NCBI GenBank assembly: GCA_026874595.1 | Contig: CM049309.1 | Coordinates: 16,880,576-16,944,575, forward strand | Origin: Sipunculus nudus | Lineage: Eukaryota; Annelida; Sipuncula; Golfingiida; Sipunculidae | Length of the DNA: 64,000 bases | Reading direction: 5' to 3' | Shown here: positions 11,240-26,066 of the stretch, in pieces | How the letters are laid out: every line of letters starts with the position of its first letter | How positions within the stretch are numbered: the first letter of the stretch is position 1 | The notes under the pieces: model-generated | Seen by the model: only the letters and a program-made list of their open reading frames with translations | What the model was told of the DNA's origin: nothing | Database searches by the model: none | Program-made: the position numbers and the translations under genes

Positions 11240-14200
11240 ATTCTGTCTGTTTATCCCTCTTTGTCGGTATCATTGGCCCGCCTTTCCTAATTCAATTATC
11301 GGTTTCAAGTGTCCGCCTCTCGCTTTTTTCAATTATCGGTTAGATTTGTCTGGCTCTGTTTCGGATCCCTCTCTCTCTCTCTCTCTCTTTCTGTTATGTG
11401 TGCTTGTGTGTGTGTTTTCCTCTCTCATTTTATATGCATATTTACCGTTATTTCCATCTCAATCTCCCTCTCTTTCTCTCTCTCAATCAATCAATCAGTC
11501 AATCAAAATACAATACATGCACTGATCACCTAAAGCTTTTAATTATTATTTTATATAAACTCCAGGGATGTACATCTGCTCTACCATATCATTAGCATCC
11601 ACCCAACATTCAATAAAATTTCACCCACTTATTATTTTGTGACAAATTTTGATCATTTGCTATCTTTCAAGGGTTGGGATTAGTACCCTCAGCTTCGTAA
11701 CAAGCACTTATTTTAAATGAGCACTATTCACATGACCTCAAAGGATAGATACGAGTGTCATGGAGGACTTTCCCTATGCTATAACGAGTTTGGTGGTATT
11801 TAATTGGCAATTAACGATATTTAATTCCTTTTAACTAAAGATAATCCCTTGAACATTTCATAATAATAGGCCAGAAACCACAGCGCATAAAAAACAGTTA
11901 GTTTTGCTTTTGTCCACGTGTTCATTACGTGTGTGCGAGTGCGTGGGGGGGGGGGATATAGTAAAATTATTCAACGGTTTTGCAAAGGTTTTCAAATGGC
12001 ATAATGCATCTATGGAGCCATTCAAATAATACAAAGACATTTAAGGTTACATGTTTGTCAACATTTGGGCATGTCATGTGTTTACTAACAGTTTATAGAT
12101 AAACAAGCTAATACATATGTTACATAAGTGTATAAGAATATAAGGTACCTTTAATATGTATTCAGATTCAGCCAAAATACTTAAAAAAAACTAAACGAAT
12201 ATAGCTGACTGTAATTGTGCACATACTGTTAAACATATCGCCGCTTGGTGCCATGTATACATATGTGCGTCTCTTGCGTCTTTTAACTTCTTATTTCCGT
12301 GCATTTATTTCGTCTCTGTTGTATTCTGTCTGTCCACGCTCTTTAAGGTTCACAGTATATTTCTCTGGTTCGCTCGCACGGTATCTAATCATCTATGTTC
12401 CTCAGCCCTAACATAAACCCCTCGCGAGCCGAGCAGGACGTCACAAAGACCATACTTTATCCGTCTGGCCTCCCTGGAGTTAGAAAAGACAGTTTGGAGA
12501 CGATTGGCACATCTTAAACAACTTTCTAAGGGACTGCGTCCGGACATTTGGTCCACTTCCGGTGAAGGGTAATCAGCACACGACAGGATGCGTTAATAAG
12601 AGGGACGAAAAACAATGGAGGGTAATCCCAGACATTCATACGTAATGGTTCCATTGATTGATATTGTTAACTTAATAAATTACTTGCCAACCGACGCGGT
12701 GATCCCTGCCCCACAGACGGGATTCTACGAGGACTTGACGCAGACGATGTATTCTACTCATTAAACGGCTTAGCGCTAGTTTGGCCCAGCGTTAGGTATG
12801 TGTAAATGGTACCGTACAGTCGACAGCCTTATTACCTGTTTTTTTTCTTATCGAAGAAATAAAATGTCTACCATCGCTATTGCTGTCCCCTTTTGAATAA
12901 ACTGTTATTTTAATTTTAATTACAAAGAAAAAAATCATGGTAGAGGAATAATAAAATTAATTTAAGATATTGTAATGTATCTACATAAATGCCTATCATA
13001 ATATGGCTTGGTCTTTGTTACTTTTTCATATAACGCACGTAAAAATATTTTATAATAATATTTAAGTATAAATAAAGTGGATGTTAATTTGGTCTATACA
13101 TATACAATTAGAAAGTACTCTGTTAGAAGTTTAAAATCGTGTTAACATTTTTTATACATTCTAATATGATTTAAAAAGACAGGTTTTGGGTCTATGTTGG
13201 GTTGTATTGTCCGATATGCTATCTTAATCATACATTTGGCATGCGGTTACGAGTCCCAATAATGCATGTTAACTTTGTTTTCTTGTTTCACACCTCTTTC
13301 CATGTGTCTTTCTGACGTATTTACATAGTGTCAAGCATGACATTTGAAATATATGATTCCCTGTGCTATGATACCGCTGCACTCGCTCTTGGTTTGTCAG
13401 ACCAAGAAAAACTCGTTCTATAGATTCTTGCATCAACAATATGAAGTTATAAGTGTTTTTATAAACAAGAGAATATATTAATACATTTTCTATTATACCT
13501 GATAATACCAAGAATAATTTCATTATTATATATAAATAATACATGTAATGATTTATGTGAAGGGACTGAGACGAGCGCAGAAATTAGCAAAAAAAAAAAT
13601 ACTCAAGTACATAACAACCATTAATTGGTGCTCACTCTTCAAAAGAATGTTATTTAAAAAACAAGGGAACGATTTTGCAGTACAGTAATTTTTTGTTTGA
13701 CCGTATTATCTCTCGGTCAATCTTACCTGTTTCTCTCTCTCTCTCTCTCTCTCAGTTTCTTGTTTGGTTTGCATCTTTTCACTTGACAAACCTACAATAC
13801 TGGTCTGTCGGACAAGAACACGCAGAGGAACATAACGCTTAATGAGCATTGCTTCTTCTTATTTTATTTGGCTGATAGGGCCTATACTCTTCGGCGTGAC
13901 TGTACGTTCTAATAATAATTTTTCAACAATACCGTCCCTACATACGGATGGTATTCGTAATATTGTTCAACGTTCCGTCTGCATTTCTTTCATTAATATT
14001 TTTTAACCCTTAATATTGAACACCAAGACAAACTGCCAGTTACGCTGGCCATGAGCGTCAGCTGGCAAAATTCATCAAATATTCTGGGGATTTAAGAATT
14101 ATTGTGGAAACTGTTTGTTAATAATTGATACTGTTAGAATTAGCGTAAAATAATGGATTGGCCTGTTTCGTTATGATTAGCGTGTTACTTGTAAACGTTG

Positions 14201-15240
14201 AAAATTGCGGAAAACTTTTCATCTATTCTCCATGTTACTTTTCTCCCCCTTGGTCTTGTGTTGTCAGTTGTCTCCAGCGGGCTCAGTAAAACAAGAGACA
14301 ATTTCTATGTCAGAAGAAATTTCCTCCCTTGTATGCAGTCCAAGTAACACAACATATGTAATATGAGTAATATCTTTCCATAAATAGCCCAACAATCTAT
14401 GTTCAAATTGTTCATATTGTTTATATAATATTATTTTGAATTACTACACGTACTAGACGTACATTTTTTATAGATCTTTTCAAAAGGAATATACCTTTTT
14501 CTGAATTTCATTTTCCTTGCCTCCAATGTTTAGCATTCACTCTTTTTAAACGGTTTAACTACCCAAACCATATTAGATAATTGCTTCAGATGAAAGTCAA
14601 GTTGAAAAGAGAATTCGGTGGGCGTGTGATCGGATATAGGTTTGGCCGATTTGTGCATTGAAGTTATGCGAGTTGGCTGTGAGACGTTGTGGTATCTGGT
14701 TTGGGTATGTCGTCTACAGCGAACAGGGCAGATGTTCAGAATATCCGCTTGGATGGTAAAGATATATTGATAACCAAATGTTTCTCAAAACGCGTGGGTG
14801 TCAGTCTGACAGTCGCTGGCAGTCAAACGAAGACGTATCCCAATTAACAGGTGCAGACGGTGGTGGGATAACTCCCTTGAGGTGAAGAGTTGTTCGTTAA
14901 ACAGGTGACAGGTACAGGTTCAGCTCGTGCTGCTTTTCCCGTCTACAGACTGTTGTTCAGTCCAAACTATAAACAGATATCACTCTCTGTTCCTAACACC
15001 TACACTTAACCTTTTGGTTTTCCGCATATGGTTCCTAAACATTAGAAGGCATCAGCCTGATATTTTTTTTATGCTATGAGTATTACGTTACGGAGTTGAC
15101 TATGTGTCTGTTTATTCTATATATTGACGTTTTGAAGGGATAAAGGGCAGGTAGGGGAGGAAGTACCATTAAACACGCGATACTTTTGAAACCTTCATCG
15201 GATATTGTTTATATCTGCCACATCTGTTTTTAACTTATTA
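11240..15240. other. Non-coding stretch with simple repeats
   Basis: No gene is supported. Contents include (CT)n near 11372-11390 and 13734-13753, an (AATC)-type tract near 11483-11505, and a poly-G run near 11945-11954. There is an imperfect inverted repeat near 13928-13963 and a hairpin at 14034-14067. The 13269-13544 minus-strand frame is low-complexity and AT-driven. Confidence 0.4.
14034..14067. other. Imperfect hairpin
   Basis: TGCCAGTTACGCT pairs with AGCGTCAGCTGGCA across a GGCCATG loop, giving a ~13-bp stem with one bulge. It is GC-richer than its surroundings. It is too short for a miRNA precursor and is probably the centre of a decayed inverted-repeat element. Confidence 0.5.
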
Positions 15241-15304
15241 ACACCACAAAAATAAAATTAAGTTGTGTGTGTAGGCGGATAAGAAGAACAAAAACTGTTT
15301 CATT

Positions 15305-15680
15305 GGGTGACATATTGGAATATAAATACCTTTGGTAAAATTAAGTTTACACTTTTTTTCTTTCTGCAGGAAGAATCATTATATTTGTATCATGTGAATA
15401 TTTAAATAGTCCTGCATTTCATTTTGAAACCATAGAAACCCCGTGATACCAAGTGTACCAAACAGGTGAAAGTAAAAGCAGTGTTTCCACAAACAGAATG
15501 AATTATTAAAGAACATGCATTTTCGATATCGCACATTCGCAAACATGACGTCATTGTGCTACATTTTTAATGACTATGGATGTATTGCGATGAACTAAAA
15601 GTATATGTGTACTGAGATGTTACTGTTAAAACTTGAGTAGATGAACCAGTACACTGTTTGGTCATATGTCGGAGGAAGAA
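15305..15680 (+). repeat. ~375-bp duplicated segment, copy 1
   Basis: This is a direct duplicate of 18180-18540. Shared landmarks include GACATATTGGAATATAAAT, TTTCTTTCTGCAG, CATAGAAACCCC, ACCAAACAGGTGAAAGTAAA, TTTCCACAAACAGAA and ATCGCACATTCGCA. The copies have diverged by substitutions and indels. Both keep an acceptor-like TTTCTTTCTGCAG and a donor-like AACAG/GTGAAAG. I find no open reading frame conserved between the copies. Confidence 0.75.
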
Positions 15681-18179
15681 TGTGACCGTGTTGTAATTCC
15701 CTTTACACTCACATGGCTCTGTTATTATCAATATACCGTGATCCATGTATGCAAAAGGTGTCTTTTAACGCAATAGCGGCTATGGTTGCGTGTAAAGTTT
15801 CATTTAGGCCGTCATTTCTGAAACTATCTGGTCGAGTTAATCGTCCAAATAGACCAATTATAAGACGTGTTAATCAGGATTCCCGTACGCGAAGCCTCGA
15901 TTTGATCACGTCGTCTCATTCAAATGGCCGTCATGCACGCTACAGAGCTCTCTCGGGGCCGACTTAACTCGTAACAGGACAGCTCGTGCCATCCGTTCCA
16001 TGGTGGGGTGGAACATATGAGAGGGAGGGGGTACTAATACAGTAAAGTGGCAAAAGGTGATGAAATGGGTAGCAACTACCTTGGTTTAGACACTTTTTAA
16101 AAATTGATGCTGTAATAGTTCAATAAGGTCAGTTTCGGTGGTGTTTTCCGGTATTGATACATTTCCCAGATTATTTGGGTTTTAAAGGTAAGCCCCCCTC
16201 CCCTCATCTGCCCCCTCCTTCTCAATCCTAACCATGGTGATAAACAACATGCGTGTCAGGAATGTATATTAGAGTTTGTCTGTAGGGGGAAGGGCGGCAG
16301 TCCGTATTAAGAAAAATATAAATAATAATTATTTTCCATACAATTCGTTCTGTACCTTACTTTAATATCCCATTTACATTCCATAACACTTGACTGTAAA
16401 AGTGAAACAGTCACAAGTACTAACTTCCTTGTTTTTTCATGTGTTCCCCCTTCCTTTTGGTGTATATTATAAAATAAACTTTATTAGAATATAATCACAA
16501 TAAATTCGCCAAGACGATCTTTTTTATCAAACATGAGATTAGGAAGATTAGCATCAATATATTGATGTCCAAAATACATTTTTGTTGAATCTTATAGGTT
16601 TAATTTTGAGCCATGAGCCTTAAACCATTTCCATGTGTAACTGTTTGTTGTAACAGAGATGTAGTAAACTTCTTTTTAATTCCTTTATTTAATTCTAATA
16701 TTTTTAATAAAAAAATCTAATTCCCAATCAAAATTTTTTTTTAATGATTGTATTAATTTTACTAGCACTATTTTCGATAAAGTCATTGAAATGAGAAATG
16801 AAGTGCTTTTGTACTTCCATTTCTTCTTGAAAATAGCAATGAAATGAACACATACGTTTGATCGGTTTCATCTGCTTCTCATATCATAGCATAATTTTTG
16901 TTTTAATTTTGTATGAATACAAGCCAAGTAGAAAAAAATAAATCTGTTTGGGCTTTGTGTATAAACGAATGGTCAATAAATTGGTTCTGTTCAGATCACG
17001 ACCACAATGTAATAAGATGGAATCTGTGTGTACATCATGCATGGACACGTATTTTGGTATCCACGTAAAATAATAAAAATAACAATGAAAACACAATGAT
17101 AAAACCCCTGTTGGAATGAATTAGCTTTGCTCAGTATGTAGCCTATCGCGTAAACAGCAGTCCGTGCGGCTGACGGGAGGATCTTATCAATGCCACTAGC
17201 AGTGATTCTGTGCGTGGGTGTTTGGGCGAGTTCACTTCGGGCCTTGTGGGTTTCAGGTTTATTTTAATCAGAACTTAAATAATTGACCCAGTGGGAGTTT
17301 TGCACGGATGAAACATTCCCTCATCCCCGCGATTTAAACCAATTAATTGTATGTTTAGAGCATTATTATAGTTATCTTTTTCAGATCCATGTTTATTGTT
17401 TATATGCGGGTTGTTTACTCGGTAGTTACGTGCAAAATCAGACCAGTAATATGTCTGTAAATACTTGTAATTGTACTCATAAAACCCTACTGTTTTAGAA
17501 GTGTACTTAAAGAAGTATTTCCTACAATGCACTGGGATTTCTTAACAAACCATCGGCGAAGAAAACAAATGGAGGTAGCCAGTTAACACATTTTGTATTA
17601 GATGTTTATAGAGAAATTACAAAGTGCACGATCTTTTATTGTGATAAATATTTGATGAAACTATTACAAGTGTTCTACTTTGAAGTTTGACGGTCTGATC
17701 AAGTAGTCCAAATTTTTCGACAATCCTTTACCAGAAGTGGCTTTTTTTAATTAAAACGACCTCTGTTGGACGCTACACTCCTAAACCATATATTATATTT
17801 TCTTTTCAAGTAGCAGAGAAACCTTTGGTGGTTAAAGTATGGTTCGTGAACCGGCAGTTTACTCCTGGGAATGCATGGGGCTACCATTTTCGTTCATTCT
17901 GAAACCCAAAAAAAATGGCTTCCAAGGTAGTGCTCAGGCTTAACAATCACAATTTATCATACCTTTGGGTTACCTTCAATCCTTATGAAACAGGCAGTGC
18001 CACCAAGAGGAAATATCTTTTAAAAAAAGGAGCATATATTCTATATGGACTTTCGATCCTTTGGTGAAGGTATGAAAAGTAAAAGACAGATGCAAAAATA
18101 TATGGTTGAGTGAAAATTCCAGGTGAACCTTCTGAAGACACTTGACTTGCGAAGGTATGCGCTCAATTTTTTACATTGA

Positions 18180-18540
18180 GTGGCATATTGGAATATAAAT
18201 AACTTAAGAAAAACAGTTTACACTTAAATAGTTTTTCTTTCTGCAGAAAGAATTAGTCATAGGCAATTTATTTTGAAACTATAGAAACCCCAGATACCTA
18301 GTGTGCCAAACAGGTGAAAGTAAAAGCAAGTTTCCACAAACAGAACGAATTATTACAGAACATGGATATTTGATATCGCACATTCGCATACATGCGTCAG
18401 CCGTGAAGTGTGTACATTTTTCATGACTATTTAGGTATTGTGATGGACTAAAAATACATAAGTGTACTGAGTAGCTAATGTATAAAGTAGGAAATAACAG
18501 GGGTAGATGAATTAGTACACAGTCTGATCATATGTAGGAG
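18180..18540 (+). repeat. ~360-bp duplicated segment, copy 2
   Basis: Partner of 15305-15680, in the same orientation ~2.9 kb downstream. It is shorter through deletions, for example after the CTGCAG site. Either a segmental duplication or two insertions of one dispersed element would explain it. Confidence 0.75.
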
Positions 18541-18549
18541 GAATAAAGA

Positions 18550-21160
18550 GAGCCCTCTGTTATGAGTTCATGCGGCGGATATTCCATAGAGCCAGTGCAC
18601 CCTGACGAATGTTCTGTCTCAATACACATTATGAGAACTAGGAATGCACAGATTGCACGTCTGATTTACGTGATTATCCTTTTGGTTTATTTATGATATC
18701 CATGTTCTGCGTGTACTCTCACATGGCAAGGATTCAAAATAAAGTGACTTGTACACTTGAACAAGAATTTTGAACTGTATACCCTTCCTCACGGGGAGCC
18801 ATCGTAGTCTTTCAAGTACAGGGGTTCAATTCGCTTGAGTATAGGATATAATGCAGGACATAATCAGACTGTTTCCATGTCTGTCATAATGAGCGTAACC
18901 AGGGTTACAACTATCCCCATCGTAGTATTTAATATCTGAGGTTAATCAGTGCTTATTATGTATCTGTTCATGATGTCTCGTCTAAGCTATTAAGACAACC
19001 ATACCTTGTATGCATTGATGAGAAACAATTTATTGATTTCTTTATGTATTACAGATGCCAAGCCACTCCAAATAAACTAATCCATTTATTTTGAAGATTT
19101 TTTTACATTGAAGAAATGAGAAATACCACGGATTAGGTGTATAGGTAAAGGAACAGTTTGAAACAGGATGAAACAAATTAAAAAAATATATAATTTTCTT
19201 ATTTGCACGGTAAACCTTTTAAACAAACCTGTGATATCCCTAAAGGTCAAAATATTTAGCAATATTAATAAATAAATAAATAAATATATATATATATATA
19301 TATATAAACAATATATTTTATATTGAAAAGGTAGCATACTACTAAAACCTAATAATATGACAATTGATGGATGTACGTGTTATTGTAAACATAAAATTGA
19401 AATATATAATCTTCAATCGACACGGCTAGTAGGCCTGTGATTCAATTCGAATATTGATTATTGCCCTTGGCTTCAATTCTCGATTTTTCGGTGTTTCGTG
19501 AGGGATTAAATTTCACGATCTTACCTTTCATTTAACTCGCACAGTTTATGTTATTTTTAACATCAATAAACTTAGATGCAAACAAAATCTTAACAATTTT
19601 ACGAGAACCTAAAGAAACATCGAATTAGTGAAAAATCCTCTTCAGTTGTGCCAGATATACTCAAATATGGTACTCTTCGTAATATTAATCTTCGGTTTAC
19701 GGCTAACATAAAAATACATTAATATTAACACTGACATATACACGAGATCCCTATGAGGATATAGTATGAGTGATTGCTTACATCTGTAGACGAAACCTAA
19801 ATATTAACTAAGGTTTTATTTTCGAGATACTTTCACTTTCGCAAACATCCATGATTCGAAACCATCGCGAATAAAACGCCAACCACTATGTACTTTGTTC
19901 TGAAACGAGTTTGAAATAAGCGTAGCATATGCATAGACCAAGTAACATATGACTCTTCTCGTATAAAATGAGTATCTTTGTTTTATAACAGTGCTTACCC
20001 CATCATGTTTATTGATGATTTGCCTTAGATAAGAGCCAAGCAGAGATAATAAAGTTATGAAAATGACTGTAAATGCAATAACTGAGAATTATCGATCAAT
20101 GCACGTCCGATTAGATTGCCGATTTATAACTAGTTTCGATTCAATGTATCCATTATTCAATGCATTGTCACAGTCCTATGGATTAGTTACCGGCTGGTGA
20201 AGTTCTTAAAAGTAATCAGCTGAGATAACAGTGAGATGAAGGGCAACATTAGAGCCATCAGATATTAAGGAAGAATCGTGAAGTATCAATTTTAAAATTT
20301 TATAATCAGGTCTTAAAGCCATATTATGTTTTCAGTCATGTATGTAGCTGACTTTAAAATCCTTTAAAATAGGCTTTTTTTAAGATAGGTTTCGCTAAAT
20401 AAAGCGGGAATATAGAACGGGAAAGCTCAAAACATGTGTTATTACAAGACATACATACCAGCAACCGGTTAGTGTAGAGTAATAAAGCATATTACATTTG
20501 GTATTTATAAGTGCTGCGTCAGCACAAAACCCGTCTGATCATTAGGAGTATTTCCCATGAAACCTGCCGAGGCTGGCAGTTTTTATTCCTCCCTGACGTC
20601 AAATCTCTGCTTGACAGGCGCTGTCCTGGCAGCAGCAGTGACGCACGCATTGTAATCGACGGGGAAAAAGGGCTGCTTTCGTGCCACCTTTTGAATATGG
20701 CAAGGTCAGGAGAAGTGTTATGGGTACGTTTTGACTTTTTTCAGCCGATGACGAGTTCTGATGAATACGTACACACGTGGATCAAGGCCGAGTGCTGTAT
20801 AAAATAGATCACCACGACATTACGGCTCAATTTATTCTTGTCTTAACGGAAGCTGCACAAGCCGTCGTGGTCCTTTTAAAAACTTTGTTTATACTGAACT
20901 ATATCATTGACATTTTCAAACAAGAACAGGTTTTTAAACTGGAGTAATCAATTAATGAATATGCAGGAAAAGGAAATTTTACCCTTGTGTAGAAATAAAA
21001 TGAACTTGGAATTTTGTCAGTCAAGACTGTGAGTTGGATCAAAGATTTCAGGGTTTAGTCATTATTGTTATTAGAGTATAATTAAAAAAAGGATAAAGAT
21101 CGTTACCATTCTGAAAACAAAATATAGAAAATATTAGGTACTTATTATTGATCTTAATAT
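18550..21160. other. Non-coding stretch
   Basis: No gene is supported. It holds an (AATA)n/(TA)n tract at ~19268-19306 and a GC-richer block at 20510-20810. A 98-codon frame in that block shows no recognisable domain or splice context. The block carries a perfect CRE palindrome at 20594-20601, so it could be an unrecognised regulatory or 5' exon region. Confidence 0.35.
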
Positions 21161-21164
21161 GTCT

Positions 21165-21165
<1 letters not shown>

Positions 21166-21227
<62 letters not shown>

Positions 21228-21245
21228 ATGTGTGTGTGTGTGTGT
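21166..21245. repeat. Compound (TA)n-(TG)n microsatellite
   Basis: A long TA tract passes directly into TG repeats, forming a compound dinucleotide microsatellite of about 80 nt. Confidence 0.95.
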
Positions 21246-22024
21246 TTATAATGTATTTCTGCAAAAAAGTTTTAGCGGCAAAATTTCATTTTAAGTAAAC
21301 TAAATAAATAAACAAAAGAAAAATGTTAAAAAATATACATTTATAGATATCAAGCACAAGGCTACAGACAAAGGTATTTACCTGAAAAATATTTTAAACG
21401 GGTTGCCTTTTCTTTTTTTAATATCTTTAACTAGACTTGTAGGTCATTAAATAGGGATTATAATGCCGACAGATGCAATGCATTTATACCACGATATCCT
21501 AAAGCCGGCGCTGTGTTCTGGCTCAGTATGACGATACACTTTAATTAAGGAATACATGTGACTTATTTATTTATATTCAGGCATTATATGCACATCTGTG
21601 GTTTTTACATATATAAACAAAGTATTTAATTATAGGGAATGACCGAGTTACAGCTTAAATGATAGATGTCTGCAGGGACCTTCCGCATCGGGGGATTAAC
21701 CATTATTGCATAAGACCATGAATAAGTATCAAGAGTAACATGTTTTTCACATTTACTGGCCATGCAAGTGGGCCAGTGACTAGGTCAAATGCCATGTCAA
21801 ACGTGTTTAATTCCGTCACTGAGCAAGGGTTTATCATATATAATATATGCACAATAGACCTTTACCCTGCGATGGAGGTAGTTCTGGCAAATCAGCCGTA
21901 TCGGTATTCTAGACTTAGAAACTTTAAAGGAAAAAAATGTGACCAATCAGCAAGCTCTGAGGGTTTCTCCATACGTCCTTCAGGTCGGTTTCCAACAGGT
22001 AGAAATAAATACTCATTTAAATTC

Positions 22025-22226
22025 ATTAAACCACCCCCCCCCCCCCTCCCACACACACACCCTCCCTTAATGCAGTCCAGGGGTCTTTTCATAAGAAATT
22101 CAAACCAGTTTTGCGGCCTAACCCCAACCCCCTGTTCCGGACATTTTAAAACAGAGTTTCTCATAAATCTTCATGAGTTGTACCTCTCCTTTTTCCAAAT
22201 CCCTGGTTCCGCCCCAGTCTATCTGT
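22025..22226 (-). repeat. Poly-C/CACA tract and hAT-like terminus fragment
   Basis: A C-rich run followed by CA repeats (22029-22060) precedes a stretch ending CCAAATCCCTGGTTCCGCCC at ~22196-22215. On the - strand this resembles CAGGGGCGGATCCAG, the sequence beginning the element at 55353. A CAG-initiated terminus fits hAT-type DNA transposons. The open frames across this block come from the repeat. Confidence 0.45.
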
Positions 22227-23015
22227 CTTGAAGTCGTCATTTAATTAGACAGAAGCCCTTTTAAAACAGTTTGACCTATATAAGCTGTATGGTAACTGGG
22301 GCATTCAAACAATACCATGAAAGGTTAAAGGCAACGTGTAACGTTAAATACACCTACGCTGTTTCTTACTCACGCACGGCATTTAATCCGATGTCAGTGG
22401 GGGCCGTCCGGAGACATTTAAGTCTTGAAATACGGAATACAGTTCTTGACGTAAAGCAATCAGCTAACATCTGGACAGTGACATAGTCTTTGTAACGAAA
22501 GCTAAATACCCCTAAAAGATGTTCTCAGTTTCTGGGAATAAAAATATCATTTTATGTCTGCTTATTAATCAGATTTTCCGACCTCATTTCAAAACTTTTA
22601 AATGTCACGGTGATTTTAGAGATGCAAATTTGTAACAATATTTTCACAAGAATGTTTCTTTTGATGAATGGATATATAGACAGTGTTGACATTTAAAGTC
22701 AAATGGATTAGTTTTTTAGTCATTGTTTTATAGGTACTATTTGAACAACACCTAATTAATTTGCAGTCAGAGAGCGCAGACCCCGGCCAAGGCACCTCAT
22801 CACCCTCATATGGCTTTGTCCGAAATACAACATTTTTCCCTAAAAAACTCCTGGATCCAGAAGGTGATTCGGGTCATCCCAAAATTGTTATTGTAGGTTC
22901 CTTTCATGAATGCCGAGTTTTTTTTGAAAATTTCATCAAAATCCGTTGGTAAAATATTTAGTAATGTCGTTATCAGGCAAACGGAAAACCAACAAACAAA
23001 GCAACACCAATTATT

Positions 23016-23083
<68 letters not shown>
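23016..23083. repeat. (TA)n microsatellite
   Basis: A TA tract of about 68 nt interrupted once by a TG. It creates spurious Ile-Tyr frames on both strands. Confidence 0.95.
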
Positions 23084-23084
<1 letters not shown>

Positions 23085-24392
23085 GATGAAGATAGATGAG
23101 GAAACTACATCCTTATTATGAAATACTAAAATTAGCTTATGTTTCGTTTTCCAAATATGTTGGCAACGGTTTTATTAATGAGTGAGTGGGCTTATGGGAA
23201 TCCTGTGACGTACGTGCCGCCTCTTCAGGAGCCTCTTTATGGTTAAAATCTATAATAAAGTAGCTAAATAGATTCCTTCAATGGTTATTAATAACCTAAA
23301 ATGTCTGTAAAGCTTACGCTAATTACTTTTGTAAGGTGAAAATGAAAAGAGACAATAGCAAATACAGGTTAGGTTATTATAAATTACACAAGAATATGTT
23401 AGAAGAGGTGAAGTGCAAGTAGAGGGAATGGATGATTTTTGCTTGTTCTTTCCAGAACGAATGCATGAAAGCCTTCATGGGCGAGGTCTTATTTGTAATA
23501 AATCGAAGCACAGATGCATGCAACTCCTCCGGGGGCCAACATCACTTTTATATTCAAATAATCAATATATCACAAAAACCGGCAGAGGCGAAGCGACTTT
23601 TCTTCGGATGAACGGAAAGAAGAGCACTGCTGTTCTAGCGCTGGGCTAATGGCGAATCACCACTTGGCCTTTCAGCTAAATGCCATTGTACTCCCACGCA
23701 TTGGCTCAGCTGGGCTGCGAGAGAAAGTGTGGCTTCCCTGCTCAACCACTCTCTTTGTATCTTATTGTTTTCTGTGAATTCCTTTTCTTTTCCTAGGCTG
23801 CCTTGCTTTTTAACGACAGAAGTATTTTAAATCTCGTTCTGATCAAACGAGAGCCCTTCAACCTTTAGTAATAATATCATTTCTTTGGTAAGACAAATGC
23901 ATTCTTTCGGAACAGAACCATTTAAGCGCGTAGGCGAAACCACGAAATGACATAGGTTAATGCCATCATTGCGGCCCTGAATTACGCTGTTACGATAGGG
24001 CATCCTAGTTTCATCCTTTCAAGACGAAATTAATTGGATGAATTAGACCTACGTTCTGCATATTTAATTAACGATCACCGGGGGTCTTGCTACAAAGGTC
24101 ACATTTGAAGAAAACAAATTTAAAAGCAGCATGAAGGGAACTTTTGGATTGTGTATGTTTTCTGTATGGTGCTCGTCCTTAGTGGTATTTATAAGTATTC
24201 CTTTTGACTAACTCCATTAACATAATTAAAATTTCAAAGCGTGATAGCTCTGCATTTATTTATTTTTTACTTATTTTCAAAATAAAATACTAGTATAAAA
24301 CATAATCTTCTCATTTCATGATATTTGCATTAAACATGAATGAATTGACAAATGTAGTATAAATATACGTTTATACACACACGCCTACACAC

Positions 24393-24396
<4 letters not shown>

Positions 24397-24433
<37 letters not shown>
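24397..24433. repeat. (TA)n microsatellite
   Basis: A TA tract of about 37 nt, preceded by a short ACACAC-rich stretch. Confidence 0.95.
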
Positions 24434-24436
<3 letters not shown>

Positions 24437-25169
24437 GAATAGCAAAATGAAATTTCTTTACAGTATGTAACATAGGGCAACTTTTGTTCTACTCAAGGAA
24501 ACAAAGGTGTGAAATCAAACATTTGAAGTTATGAACATGAACACTTAAACGAAAGACCGATTTCTTAATACAGTGGTACCCCTCCTCCCTATTATATAGT
24601 CAGACTTCCATAAAGTGGCCACCTCAATAAAGTGGGCAGTTTGTACTAGTACCAAAGTGCCCATATTATAGAGGCTTCACTGTAGAAATACAGATAATGT
24701 TGTCAATTTTATTTCATTACATAATACTCTATACATCACGAAACCTCTTTTGCTGGTATAGATCAAGTTTTATTCATATAAACTGACAGAATCAATAAGG
24801 ACTGGTACAATAAGACTGATACAACGCGTCATTTAAACCTTCAGGGGGGTCACATGACACTTACTGAGAGTCTATATGGATAAATACGCATTATGAAGGA
24901 ACACAAATATTGTAAAAAGGATAAGCCATTCTTTCATCGATGGTCAGAGCATACCTTTGCCACTACATACGCCAACGAAATTGAAAGGAGGTTAAATTTT
25001 CACCAAGGTTTGTCTGCTCTTTTGTCTCCCCAATAGTTCTCTCAATGAATAATCACGGAGAGTGGGTCGTAAATGAAGGGCTACACAAATTTAGAGACCT
25101 GTCTGAGCAATACTGTACTGTTCTGATCAATTGTCAAACCAGACACACAAACACACAAAAAGGAATGTT

Positions 25170-25702
<533 letters not shown>

Positions 25703-25954
25703 TGTAATGTTCTGATCAATGTTTTAATCATGCATGTCAATATGTTGTGTCGAGTATTCAAAGATTTTTTTTTATAAATTTGCAAGGAGACCTTGATGGA
25801 CTATCCGGTGTTGGTGAAAGTGTGCGTTCTCTGAGTGCTCTCTAGTTTATCAATTAAAAAAATGGTAGTTATTAAGGTGAAGGTAAGCTCAAGGGAACTA
25901 GTGTAGTCAAGAAAACTTAGATGTGTGTATCTTATCTATTTATATATTTTTCAG

Positions 25955-26066
25955 GTCTTTTGGACCACGTGACCACAGACAGAGGATGAAGGCTGTGACG
26001 TGGAGCAGCGTTCGTCTCATATCTGTTGCAGATAGTGAACGCTGCCTGAACCAGATTATGGCCAGT
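25955..26066 (+). other. Candidate non-coding (5' UTR) exon
   Basis: A 112-nt, GC-richer stretch preceded by a polypyrimidine acceptor (TATATATTTTTCAG) and followed by a strong donor (GTGAGT). If spliced to 39949, the frame leading into the ATG at 39971 meets an upstream in-frame TGA at 26047-26049. The exon would then be untranslated with respect to that start. It also carries an ATG at 25986 opening a 27-codon frame. That frame would end at a TGA formed by the first three bases of the next exon, a potential upstream ORF. It could instead belong to another transcript or be a chance splice pair. Confidence 0.38.

Noticed and set aside
20511-20807. 98-codon frame in a GC-richer block
   Set aside because: No recognisable motif, no clear exon boundaries, and the start context is weak. 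Kept only as a note in the region description.
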